Shown piece by piece: positions 45,533 through 54,314 of a stretch of DNA of 64,000 nucleotides. Source of the stretch: Sulfurovum sp. 16-42-52 (GTDB taxonomy: Bacteria; Campylobacterota; Campylobacteria; Campylobacterales; Sulfurovaceae); the NCBI GenBank assembly GCA_002281755.1, contig NCHB01000006.1, positions 1-64,000 on the forward strand, written 5' to 3'. The translations under genes and the position numbers were made by a program. The notes beneath the pieces are model-generated. The model was not told the origin of the DNA. It saw only the letters and a program-made list of their open reading frames with translations, and did not search any database. Position 1 is the stretch's first letter, and every line of letters begins with the position of its first letter.

Positions 45533-46891
45533 TTAAAAATTGTAGTTTGCTATGAGGCGATATTCATCCCAATCCAAACCCGGTGCAAAATCTCTAGGAT
45601 AATTGGCTCTGAGTTTTACATTCAGACCTTTGAGGGCTTTAACATCATATGCTACCTCAAATCCTGCCTCTGTTGCAATCCACGCTGTACCGTTTACATA
45701 ACTATTTGCGGCTCCGACATCAAAATGTGTGTAGTAAGCAGCAGTGCTTACACCATACTCAGAAATGGTATAGGCTCCAGCCATTTTCCATGAATCGGTC
45801 TCTGCAAAAAACTGATGTCTTGTTACCATACCTTGGGTATATGCCGGCATACCGCCCCAAGGCGTGATAATACCGCCATGGGTTGCACCGTCACTCTTTC
45901 CGGTTGAAGAGTAAGCCGCATATCCGCTAAGCGAACCATATGATACACCTATTTTACCTCCAAAGTAGTCACTGTTTACGAAACCGGCAAAAGTATCTCC
46001 ACTATCACGTTCATTGATGTATTGTGCAGCAACGTTTAGCTTAACCGTATCTGTGAGGGCCCAAACATAGTCTGCATCCAAATAGACTGCATTAAGAATA
46101 TTCCATGCGATGTAGTCCCATGCCTGAAGTTTTAGATTTTCTATTCCCGTATACACTGCAGCCAACGCCGTAACACCTGCCGTACTGTTATCGGTACTGC
46201 CATCAGCATTCAAGTCCGTATCGCCAAGTGCAACGGTTCCCATATTGACAAAATCACCGCTGAGCGCCTGATTCATACCCAAACCGTAACCGCTGGTTAC
46301 CCCAAGCATGCCTCCAGCATAGATATTGCCAAAGGTACCTACGGTTTCTCTGGTCACATGTGCTGCAATTAGTGTCGTATTTTCTATATCTGTATTGCTC
46401 AGTACGGCTGCTTCAAAAAGGTTTGGCAGCATTCTTGCATCATCTATGCCTACCATAGGGGTATTGAGTTCCTGACGGCCTATTTTAATGGTGGTATTAC
46501 CATAGGCGTAGTTTATATATGCCTGTCCGATAAAAGCATAATTGTCAAAGTCTCTTCCGTAAAGGGATGGCTCATAATTTGCAGCACCCAAAATATCTGC
46601 ATCTTCATGATGTATATCAAAACCATACGTTCCATAGGCTGCCGCAGCAAAAGTAAATCCGCTGAAATTAGGTGATTGATAGCCTATGTATCCGCCAGTA
46701 GTGAGTGCATTACGGTTATTGTTTGTTGTACCGCTATAGGTTCTGTCTATATAAAAAGTTCTGGCCTGTCCAAAAATCTCACCATAATCCGGCTCTGCCT
46801 CTGTCTGTACTACCGGCTCAACAGGCTTGATCTCACCTCCTGCCATAAGCACCGCAGACACCATGACCGATAACCCCAGGTACTTTCTCAT
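45533..46891 (-). CDS. OprD/Opr-family outer-membrane porin
   Basis: 452 residues with a signal peptide (about 1-17), a mature start GGEIKPVEPVV and a 16-18 strand barrel pattern. GNTTIKIGRQELNTPMVG and the C-terminal YRLIANYNF (terminal Phe) are typical of Campylobacterota Opr porins. It leads the DUF485-actP-acs gene train with a 15-nt gap, so it probably lets the small carboxylate through the outer membrane. A tandem repeat operator candidate lies about 43-63 nt before its ATG. Confidence 0.88.
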   Translation of the reverse strand: MRKYLGLSVMVSAVLMAGGEIKPVEPVVQTEAEPDYGEIFGQARTFYIDRTYSGTTNNNRNALTTGGYIGYQSPNFSGFTFAAAAYGTYGFDIHHEDADILGAANYEPSLYGRDFDNYAFIGQAYINYAYGNTTIKIGRQELNTPMVGIDDARMLPNLFEAAVLSNTDIENTTLIAAHVTRETVGTFGNIYAGGMLGVTSGYGLGMNQALSGDFVNMGTVALGDTDLNADGSTDNSTAGVTALAAVYTGIENLKLQAWDYIAWNILNAVYLDADYVWALTDTVKLNVAAQYINERDSGDTFAGFVNSDYFGGKIGVSYGSLSGYAAYSSTGKSDGATHGGIITPWGGMPAYTQGMVTRHQFFAETDSWKMAGAYTISEYGVSTAAYYTHFDVGAANSYVNGTAWIATEAGFEVAYDVKALKGLNVKLRANYPRDFAPGLDWDEYRLIANYNF

Positions 46892-46933
46892 CTCTTCTCT
46901 TTTGTATCTATTGGACTATGAGTATGAACCAGC

Positions 46934-46954
46934 AACATAGCATTAACATAGCAT
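46934..46954 (-). promoter_or_regulatory. Tandem direct repeat, candidate response-regulator operator
   Basis: Two exact copies of AACATAGCAT (plus strand) lie at 46934-46943 and 46945-46954, an 11-bp period. That is one helical turn, the arrangement of OmpR/PhoB-type binding sites. It lies upstream of the porin gene, which lacks a good -35 box, and next to a gene for an OmpR-type regulator. The rest of the 147-bp gap shows nothing clear. Confidence 0.55.
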
Positions 46955-47038
46955 CCGCAAAAAGAAACAGCAAAGATGTATTAAAAAAAGTTATCTGTGT
47001 ATATTGGTTACAGAAGAAAATACTTTTAGCGTCAAAAT

Positions 47039-47701
47039 CTATTGTTGTTTTAGAAGCCTGTATCCGACTCCCTTGAGTGTTGAGATCAGATCTTCTTTGA
47101 GTACTTGACGCACTCTGTGTATCTCTGCTCTGATGATGGCATTATCCACAGGGCTGTCATCCCATGCGTAGTGCCTAAGCATTTCAAAATCAACCACTTT
47201 ATTGATATTGAGAGCAAAAAGCTCCATGATCTGCGATTGTTTATGGGTCAACAGTTGTGCTTCACCGTCAAATAACAGACAGTTGCTCTCAACGTCATAA
47301 GCATACATTTTTGATATCTTGATAAAACCCTTTGCCCTGATATCTGCGATTTTCAACAATCTCTCAATATGCAGGCTTAATTCTTTCAGATGAAAAGGTT
47401 TTTTCAAATAGTCATAACATCCCAAAGCATAGGCTTGGGAAATCTGCTCTATTTCGGTGATGGCAGAGATGAAGATAGTCGGTACATGTATCTTCTCTTT
47501 TTGCACTCTGTCCAGCAAAGAGAGTCCATCTATCGTAGGTATATTGATATCAAAGATAAAAAGGTCATAGTTGTTCACCACGATGCTTTCGTATGCTTCC
47601 TGTCCATCTTCAAATGCGCTTACCTTATACCCCGTATCTGTGAGATACTCTTTGATAGCACTTTGCAACATCAGTTCATCTTCAAGCAATAGAACTTTCA
47701 T
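47039..47701 (-). CDS. OmpR/PhoB-type response regulator
   Basis: 220 residues. The receiver domain has DINIPTIDGLSLL with the phosphorylated Asp near residue 51 and the KKPF Lys near 102. The C-terminal winged helix (about 125-220) has LTHKQSQIMELF and NAIIRAEIHRVRQVL. The ATG directly follows the kinase stop, so the two are coupled. It is transcribed towards the porin and acetate genes. Confidence 0.93.
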   Translation of the reverse strand: MKVLLLEDELMLQSAIKEYLTDTGYKVSAFEDGQEAYESIVVNNYDLFIFDINIPTIDGLSLLDRVQKEKIHVPTIFISAITEIEQISQAYALGCYDYLKKPFHLKELSLHIERLLKIADIRAKGFIKISKMYAYDVESNCLLFDGEAQLLTHKQSQIMELFALNINKVVDFEMLRHYAWDDSPVDNAIIRAEIHRVRQVLKEDLISTLKGVGYRLLKQQ

Positions 47702-49279
47702 TTACGTTTCCTTCCTGAACCTATAGGAAAACAGGGTCATTGCATCGCTGGAGCTTACAGAGATTTTTACATTTTCCTTTTGACAGATAGTATAGACGAT
47801 CTCAAGTCCCAAACCAAAACCGCCGCGTACATCATTTTCACGCTGATAGGCTTTAAATATACGTTGCGTATCTTCTATTTTAGGCGAAAGCGTTAAAAAT
47901 TCCAAAACAATCTCTTCATTTTCTTCAGCAAGTCTGACCTTGACATCCGTACCTTTATTGGCATATTTAATCGCATTGGACAAATTGTTATCCACAATTC
48001 TCTGCAGCTCTTCAGGACTAAAATAAAGCCAAAGCCCTTTTTGTATGTCGGAGATGATCGTGTGTTGGTTTCCTTTTGCTATCTCATAGAAAAAGTCAAT
48101 CCTTTCTTCAAGAAATGCAGAAACATCAAGCCGCTTTTTCACATAGTCAAAACGGTTTTTTTTGACCATATAGCTCAAATCTTCATAAATTGTACTGATG
48201 ATCTTGCTGGCTGCTTCTATTTTGCTCAGATATCTGTTTTCACCTTCTTTCATTTTAAACAGATCAATATGTGTCATAATCACTGCCAAAGGTGTATTGA
48301 TTTCATGAATAGAATGTTTAATAAAACTGTCTTGGGCTTTCACAAGCGAGGCATTAAAATCTTTTTCCCGCACAAGCAGTCTATTTTGCTCACTGAGGTC
48401 TTTAGTTTTTTGCTCCACCTTTGATTCAAGTACACGATTTAACGCTTGCAGTCTCTCTTTGCGTTTGTGAATGACACGGATCATTGTATTGATGTAAGGC
48501 ACCATTTTTTTAAACTCAGACAGCCGTATCTTGGCTTCATCTATTATGACATAACCGGATGAAGCCTCTTTAAAATAGTTGCTAAAAGAAGCTATCTCTT
48601 TGTGCAGGATACGATTTGTGATGAAAATACCCATAACCCCCACTACACATAAAACACCCAACAAAAAAAGCATTTTTATGACATATTGATTGAGTCTGCT
48701 TTTGAGTATGGCTCGCTCTTCTTGTATCTGTTTGTTCACTTCATCAAGATAAACACCCGTACCCACCATCCAACCCCAAGGTTCAAATGATTTTGCATAA
48801 GAGATCTTAGGGCTTAATGAACCCGTGGTCGGTTTTATCCATTGGTATTCAACAAATCCGCCCTCTTTTTGACGTGACATATCGATAAGATCCCTAATGA
48901 CCATCACCCCGTTGATATCTTTGGTCTCATAAAGATTTTTGCCTACATTTGGTTTTTGTACCGGATCAGAAAGCACTTTACCCTGAAAATCATAGATAAA
49001 TATATATCCTGTACCGTCCTGCCTGCCATACAAATGCTCTATGGCATCGAGTATCTGTTTTTTAAGTAGTGTTTCATCTGTGTCACTCTGTCTACCCTCA
49101 TACGCATGGCTGATGAAATGCAGTACACGCGTCGTATCAAAAATGAGCGTATCTTTTTGTTTTTGTATAAATGTTGTTTGAATGTTTTTCGCTTCATTTT
49201 CAAAATTTTGATATTCGTTATAGGCGACAAGGGCAGAAAACACAATAATGACAATGAGCATTACCAGCATACCGATCAA
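47702..49279 (-). CDS. Cache-domain sensor histidine kinase
   Basis: At least 525 residues. A first membrane helix, a periplasmic single Cache domain (about 35-195, with LYGRQDGTGYIFIYDFQGKVL and AKSFEPWGWMVGTGVY), a second helix, a coiled coil, then the kinase: H-box SIHEINTPLAV, N-box DNNLSNAIKYAN and G-box RGGFGLGLEIV. Cache domains of this type often bind small carboxylates. No ATG or GTG fits AAAGGA at 49323-49328; ATT at 49315 is 7 nt from it and adds 12 residues. The TTG at 49279 has no ribosome site. Confidence 0.9.
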   Translation of the reverse strand: MIGMLVMLIVIIVFSALVAYNEYQNFENEAKNIQTTFIQKQKDTLIFDTTRVLHFISHAYEGRQSDTDETLLKKQILDAIEHLYGRQDGTGYIFIYDFQGKVLSDPVQKPNVGKNLYETKDINGVMVIRDLIDMSRQKEGGFVEYQWIKPTTGSLSPKISYAKSFEPWGWMVGTGVYLDEVNKQIQEERAILKSRLNQYVIKMLFLLGVLCVVGVMGIFITNRILHKEIASFSNYFKEASSGYVIIDEAKIRLSEFKKMVPYINTMIRVIHKRKERLQALNRVLESKVEQKTKDLSEQNRLLVREKDFNASLVKAQDSFIKHSIHEINTPLAVIMTHIDLFKMKEGENRYLSKIEAASKIISTIYEDLSYMVKKNRFDYVKKRLDVSAFLEERIDFFYEIAKGNQHTIISDIQKGLWLYFSPEELQRIVDNNLSNAIKYANKGTDVKVRLAEENEEIVLEFLTLSPKIEDTQRIFKAYQRENDVRGGFGLGLEIVYTICQKENVKISVSSSDAMTLFSYRFRKET

Positions 49280-49347
49280 ATGGATACTAGCTATAGTTTT
49301 ATGTTTAAAAAAAATAATATTATCCTTTCTGATGAAACAGTTTTGTC

Positions 49348-49353
49348 TTTATA
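49348..49353 (-). promoter_or_regulatory. -10-like box of the two-component operon
   Basis: TATAAA within GGTACTATAAAG on the minus strand, about 20 nt before AAAGGA. Confidence 0.4.
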
Positions 49354-49424
49354 GTACCATGATTTGACGAAGGATTTATAAAGATTATGCTAGTATTTGC
49401 AAAATTTTTCAAGGAGTATCACAT

Positions 49425-49943
49425 ATGGATATTACAAAAATAGGACATGGTGAAAACCCGGATGCAGTCAAAGCTATCATCGAAGTACCGCTTAACTCAA
49501 CTATCAAATACGAAATAGACAAAGAATCAGGCGCGGTTCAAGTGGACAGAGTACTCTACTCTGCGATGCACTACCCGGCAAACTACGGTTTTGTTGCCAA
49601 CACACTCTCAGATGACGGTGACCCTGCAGATATTCTTGTACTCTGCGACTACCCGCTTCAAGCAGGCTCATTCATCAAATGCCGCCTTGTTGGTGTACTG
49701 ATGACTGAAGATGAAAGCGGTGGAGACGAAAAACTTCTTGCAGTCCCTACCACCAAAATAGACCCGACCTATGCCAATATCAACGACCTGTATGACATAC
49801 CAGAACACACACTCAACCGCATCAAAAACTTCTTTGAAACGTACAAAATGCTTGAGCCTAACAAATGGGTAAAAGTAGCAGGATTCAAAGACAAAGAAGC
49901 TGCAACAGCCATCTTAGAAAAAGCAATCAAAAACTATAAATAA
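49425..49943 (+). CDS. ppa: Inorganic pyrophosphatase
   Basis: Soluble family I enzyme that hydrolyses PPi. The 172 residues have the acidic DGDPADILVL loop and the PTTKIDPTY segment, which bind metal and PPi. AAGGAGT precedes the ATG. It diverges from the histidine kinase and may support acs by removing its product, though it is needed generally. Confidence 0.96.
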   Translation: MDITKIGHGENPDAVKAIIEVPLNSTIKYEIDKESGAVQVDRVLYSAMHYPANYGFVANTLSDDGDPADILVLCDYPLQAGSFIKCRLVGVLMTEDESGGDEKLLAVPTTKIDPTYANINDLYDIPEHTLNRIKNFFETYKMLEPNKWVKVAGFKDKEAATAILEKAIKNYK

Positions 49944-49949
49944 TCCCTA

Positions 49950-49979
49950 CTTTATCTGCCAGACTTTTGGCAGATAAAG
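49950..49979. terminator. Perfect 12-bp stem-loop between ppa and amidase gene
   Basis: CTTTATCTGCCA (49950-49961) pairs with TGGCAGATAAAG (49968-49979) around a 6-nt loop. It sits between convergent stop codons, so it can serve both strands. Neither side has a long T-run beyond the stem's own CTTT. Confidence 0.65.
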
Positions 49980-49985
49980 CTTCTC

Positions 49986-50786
49986 TTAAAACCCAACTTC
50001 TTTTTTGCGGTTATCAATATATCTTCCCACTCCGGTAACTATCCCTTTTGCTAACTGTTCCTGATAGTCAGGTGTAAAAAGTCTTTTTCTCTCTTTAGGA
50101 TTGGTGATATACCCGACCTCAACGAGTATCGAAGGTCTGCTAGCTCCGACCAAAACGTAAAACGGTGCCGGTCTCACACCGCCATTTTTTACGCTTCTAT
50201 AGTTTTTATTGAGCTGTCCATACATATTATTTTGCACATCGATAGCAAGCTTATGGGATTCTATCACTTTAGGTCCGCTCAACACCGAATCCAAGATTAC
50301 ATTTTGGCTCAGGGCATCGGTTCCCATCAACACCGAAGCATTTTCCCTCGCGGCTATACTTTGGGATCTTGCATCTCGTGTTTTTTGCAAATAATAGGTT
50401 TCAACCCCTTCAACCACATTAAAACGCTTCATATCAGCAATGGCATTGGCATGCACAGAGATAAACACGTCAGCATTTTTACGATCGGCAATTTTTGTAC
50501 GCTGATCCAATCTCAAAAATCTGTCGTTAGACCTTGTCAAGTATATCTTGTAACCCTGTTTTTTAAACTCTTTGTAGAGTTTTTGAGTGATCTGCAATAC
50601 TGCATCTTTCTCTTTTTTACCACTGTTGACCGCTCCGCTGTCCTGTCCGCCATGCCCCGCATCGATGACAACAACATTGGAAGATCTATCGATATGTAAA
50701 GCACTGCCGCCGCCACATCCTGCGAGCATAAAAAGGACGGCAATGCCCATCATAAGTGAGTTCTTGTTTCTTAATATTTGTTTCAT
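49986..50786 (-). CDS. N-acetylmuramoyl-L-alanine amidase, lipoprotein form
   Basis: Amidase_3 family, cuts the bond between MurNAc and the stem peptide. About 266 residues: a lipobox MLAGC (Cys24) then the catalytic domain directly, with VVIDAGHGGQDSGAV, ISVHANA and VEVGYI carrying the zinc His and Glu. There is no AMIN domain. The ATG at 50786 with GGATTGGGA is preferred; ATG at 50801 overlaps the upstream stop. It is a close tandem paralogue of the upstream gene. Confidence 0.88.
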   Translation of the reverse strand: MKQILRNKNSLMMGIAVLFMLAGCGGGSALHIDRSSNVVVIDAGHGGQDSGAVNSGKKEKDAVLQITQKLYKEFKKQGYKIYLTRSNDRFLRLDQRTKIADRKNADVFISVHANAIADMKRFNVVEGVETYYLQKTRDARSQSIAARENASVLMGTDALSQNVILDSVLSGPKVIESHKLAIDVQNNMYGQLNKNYRSVKNGGVRPAPFYVLVGASRPSILVEVGYITNPKERKRLFTPDYQEQLAKGIVTGVGRYIDNRKKEVGF

Positions 50787-50800
50787 TCCCAATCCTGTCA

Positions 50801-51994
50801 TTAAAAATCTATCTCTTTTTTTCTATTGAGCAAATAGGTATCTACGCCTTCTGCGATCCCTTTTGCGACAAGACTCTGGTACTGGGGGTTACACAATCTC
50901 TGACGCTCCGTAGGATGGGAGATATACCCCACTTCAACCAACACAGAGGGTCTGCTTGCACCGACTAACACCCAAAACGGTGCATGTCTTACCCCACCAT
51001 CTTTGACACTGCTGTATCTGCTGCGCACATTGGCTAAAATACGTCGCTGCACATCAATGGCAAGCTTGTTGGACTGAACGATCTTTGGCCCAGAGAGAAC
51101 CGAATCCAAGATAATATTGCGACTCAGCAAACTTGCTCCCTGAAGCACCGATTTATTTTCTCTCTCAGCGATACGCTTGGATCTGGCATCTCTTGTTTTT
51201 TGCAAAAAGAAAGTCTCGATGCCCTGCACTTTATTTTGTTTGTTTTTAGGAACCGAGTTGGCATGTATCGATATAAAAGCAGCCGAGTCTTTCTGATCGG
51301 CTATCTTGGTACGCTGCGGCAGTGTCAAAAATCGATCGGTTGAGCGTGTCATATAAACAGGATGCCCTCTTTTTCTAAGCTCTTGTTCGAGTTTTTTGGC
51401 GATTTGCAAGACAACATCTTTCTCTTTTTTTCCTCCCGCAACCGCACCGGCATCCTGTCCGCCGTGTCCTGCATCAATGACGATGAGTTTGGAACGGCTG
51501 GATCGACTGGGTAGCGGTATTGCGCTTTCTCTAGGAAAAATTTTAGGCTCTGTTACACCTTTACTGGGTAAAGTTCTAGGATTTTTTTTCGGTGCAATGT
51601 TTACCTGTTTAGCAAACACTTTTTTAGGGGGTTTGGGCAAGGCAATATAGTACTGGTTATCAGGGAAGAACGGCTGGTAGCCAGCAAATTTTAAACGTGT
51701 GTCTGCCTCAATCACAATCCGTACAATCCCAGGTTTATACTGTGAGATGCGTACATTATCAGGGAGTCCTGATGCAACACGGTTGTGTGCCAAACGTGTG
51801 TTTTTAAAATCATAAATCATGCGATAAGGTGCATTCAGCCCAGAATGAGCCAAATCATTTTTACCCAAGGGTTTGGAAAAATAAAGCTGCAGTTCACCCT
51901 TTTGTACGAGCGCTTTCTGCAAAGTATTGATACCTGAGACCAGCAGGGTATTCAAAACAAAAAGTAAAATGAAAATCCTACCGAGTTTTGCCAT
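50801..51994 (-). CDS. amiC: AmiC-like N-acetylmuramoyl-L-alanine amidase with AMIN domain
   Basis: Periplasmic cell-separation amidase. The 397 residues have a signal peptide, an AMIN domain (about 40-125, with GLPDNVRISQYKPGIVRIV) that localises to the septum, a basic linker, and amidase_3 with VIDAGHGGQDAGAV, HANS and VEVGYI. EnvC/FtsEX, its usual activators, are encoded at 58.5-61.3 kb. It starts 3 nt after the upstream stop and overlaps the second amidase gene by 1 nt. Confidence 0.92.
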   Translation of the reverse strand: MAKLGRIFILLFVLNTLLVSGINTLQKALVQKGELQLYFSKPLGKNDLAHSGLNAPYRMIYDFKNTRLAHNRVASGLPDNVRISQYKPGIVRIVIEADTRLKFAGYQPFFPDNQYYIALPKPPKKVFAKQVNIAPKKNPRTLPSKGVTEPKIFPRESAIPLPSRSSRSKLIVIDAGHGGQDAGAVAGGKKEKDVVLQIAKKLEQELRKRGHPVYMTRSTDRFLTLPQRTKIADQKDSAAFISIHANSVPKNKQNKVQGIETFFLQKTRDARSKRIAERENKSVLQGASLLSRNIILDSVLSGPKIVQSNKLAIDVQRRILANVRSRYSSVKDGGVRHAPFWVLVGASRPSVLVEVGYISHPTERQRLCNPQYQSLVAKGIAEGVDTYLLNRKKEIDF

Positions 51995-51997
51995 ATC

Positions 51998-53101
51998 TTA
52001 GCTATTTTCACCATTCATCAGTTTATCCATCAGCTCTTTTACGGTGATGATCTCTTTAAGACGGTATCCGTTTGCCCCCGTAAAGAAAAGCCCAGTTTCA
52101 GCCAGCCCATCATACGCATCAGTCAATCTGTCTGCAATACAGTAGCCGACAATCTTGGCTTCTTCACCACGGTGGCACGGTGCAACACAGTTTGAGATAC
52201 ACGCTACTTTAGGTGCTGTGCCTTTTTCGATATCTTCATGTAACTGTGTTCGTACACCCCGTGCAGGGTATCCCACGGGAGATTTAAAGAGTTGGATATC
52301 CTCTTTATCTGCAGCGATGATAATCTCTTTCATCACTTGACTTGCATCACACTCCACTGTACCGATAAATCGTGTTCCCATCTGCACAGCATCTGCACCG
52401 AGTTCCATCATTCTGACGATATCATCATGATCCCATACACCACCTGCAGCAATGATGGGCATAGAACCCCAATTCTTGGCTTCTTCTACCACAGGTGGTA
52501 AAATCATTTCCAGTTGGTTTTCAGGCATAAAACACTCTTCGTACTTAAAGCCCTGATGTCCTCCGCTGAGTGGACCTTCCACGATGACTGCATCAGGAAG
52601 TCTGTTGTGTGTTTTTTCCCAACGGCGGCATAAAATCCTTAACGCTTTTGCCGTAGAAACAATGGGCACCAACGCGACATCAGGGTAATTTTTGGTTGCC
52701 TCAGGCATCGTTAGCGGTAAACCTGCACCCGTAATGATGATGTTGGCTCCGGCTCTGCACGCATCTTCTACCACACGGTTATATTCGCTTTGCGCATAAA
52801 GTACATTGGCGGCCAAGGGTTTATCACCACAAATTTCTCTTGCATTGTCGAATATTTTTTTGAGCGCTGGATACGAATAAAAGTTGATGGCTTCTAGTGG
52901 TCTATGTTCTTTCCCGACTGTCTTTTCAGCATAGGCTCTGTTTTTATAGACCCCTGTACCTACAGCTGAGATAACACCCAATCCACCCTCTTTTGAAACA
53001 TTTCCCGCTAACTGATCCCATGATATGCCAACACCCATACCACCTTGAATAATCGGCTTTTCAATCGTATATTTTCCGATTTTAAAAGATTTAAATGGCA
53101 T
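51998..53101 (-). CDS. Nitronate monooxygenase / enoyl-reductase-like flavoprotein
   Basis: FMN TIM-barrel of the 2-nitropropane dioxygenase family, 367 residues. PIIQGGMGVGISWDQLA is the family start; IITGAGLPLTMP, GGHQGF and GADAVQMGTRFIGT bind FMN and phosphate. It overlaps tyrS by 1 nt. In this phylum it sits with tyrS, but the real substrate is unknown; FabK-like activity is possible. Confidence 0.85.
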   Translation of the reverse strand: MPFKSFKIGKYTIEKPIIQGGMGVGISWDQLAGNVSKEGGLGVISAVGTGVYKNRAYAEKTVGKEHRPLEAINFYSYPALKKIFDNAREICGDKPLAANVLYAQSEYNRVVEDACRAGANIIITGAGLPLTMPEATKNYPDVALVPIVSTAKALRILCRRWEKTHNRLPDAVIVEGPLSGGHQGFKYEECFMPENQLEMILPPVVEEAKNWGSMPIIAAGGVWDHDDIVRMMELGADAVQMGTRFIGTVECDASQVMKEIIIAADKEDIQLFKSPVGYPARGVRTQLHEDIEKGTAPKVACISNCVAPCHRGEEAKIVGYCIADRLTDAYDGLAETGLFFTGANGYRLKEIITVKELMDKLMNGENS

Positions 53102-54300
53102 TACCTAACCTTTACTTTTGCAAATTTTCGCTTGCCTACTTGCAGAATATACTCTCCTGCACTAAGGTTTAAGGCATCATCAGAAACTTTTTCCTGATTG
53201 AGGCTCACAGCGTTTTGCTTGATGTCTCTTCTTGCCTGAGAGGTAGATGGCTCTAAGCCTGCATCTACCAAGGCTTTACAGATCCAGATACCCTCTTCTA
53301 CCTCTATTTCATTCATATCAGCAGGCAGAAGATTTTCTTTAAAGACATTATCAAACTCTTCTTTGGCTAGTGTAGCCAACTCTACATTATAAAACCTTGT
53401 AACCAGTTCAAGTGCAAGATTTTCCTTGACTGTTTTAGGATGAAGTGTACCCATTTGCACACCCTGTTTCATTTGCGCTATCTCTTCAAGCGTATTTTCG
53501 CTCAAAAGCTCATAATACCGCCACATCAATTCATCAGAAATAGAAAGCGTTTTGGCATAAATATCTTTAGGCTCTTCCGTGATACCGATGTAGTTCTGCA
53601 ACGATTTACTCATCTTTTGAACCCCATCAAGACCTTCCAAAATAGGCATCATCAAGACAGCTTGTTCTTTGCCGACATTGTACGCACGCTGAAGATGTCT
53701 TCCCATCAGAAGGTTAAATTTCTGGTCTGTTCCGCCTATCTCGATATCAGATTGAAGCTCAACCGAATCATAGCCTTGCAACAAAGGATATAAAAACTCA
53801 GAAATCGAAATACTCTGACCCGCTCTGTAGCGTTTTTCAAAATCATCACGCTCGAGCATTCTAGCTACATTAAAAAGCGTGGTGAGTGCCACCATACCCG
53901 CTGCACCCAATTTATTCAACCACGTAGAGTTAAACACCACCTCTGTTTTACTTTCATCCAAAATGTTAAATACCTGCTCCTGATAGGTTTTTGCATTTGC
54001 CAGTATGGTGTCAGTATCGAGTATCTTTCGTGTTTCACTTTTGCCCGTAGGGTCACCGATGGTTGCGGTAAAATCACCGATAAGAAGCTGTACCCTTCCT
54101 CCATGTTTTTGAAATACACGAAGTTTTTGAAGCAGCACCGTATGACCCAGGTGCAAATCCGCACCTGTGGGATCAAACCCTGCTTTGACCGTATAGGTTG
54201 TGCCATCATCATAATATCGTGTTACGAGTTTTTCCACACGCTCTTTGTCTATGATTTCTGCTGTACCTCTACTAATCTCTTCTAATGCTTGTTGCACCAT
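53101..54300 (-). CDS. tyrS: Tyrosyl-tRNA synthetase
   Basis: Class I synthetase, 399 residues. The HIGH motif reads HLGHT and the KMSKS motif is exact. A C-terminal S4 RNA-binding domain (LVDAGLEPSTSQARRDIKQ) is present. It follows spoT by 14 nt in the conserved pyrH-rpoZ-spoT-tyrS order. Confidence 0.96.
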   Translation of the reverse strand: MVQQALEEISRGTAEIIDKERVEKLVTRYYDDGTTYTVKAGFDPTGADLHLGHTVLLQKLRVFQKHGGRVQLLIGDFTATIGDPTGKSETRKILDTDTILANAKTYQEQVFNILDESKTEVVFNSTWLNKLGAAGMVALTTLFNVARMLERDDFEKRYRAGQSISISEFLYPLLQGYDSVELQSDIEIGGTDQKFNLLMGRHLQRAYNVGKEQAVLMMPILEGLDGVQKMSKSLQNYIGITEEPKDIYAKTLSISDELMWRYYELLSENTLEEIAQMKQGVQMGTLHPKTVKENLALELVTRFYNVELATLAKEEFDNVFKENLLPADMNEIEVEEGIWICKALVDAGLEPSTSQARRDIKQNAVSLNQEKVSDDALNLSAGEYILQVGKRKFAKVKVR

Positions 54301-54314
54301 GGTTACTTCCCTTG

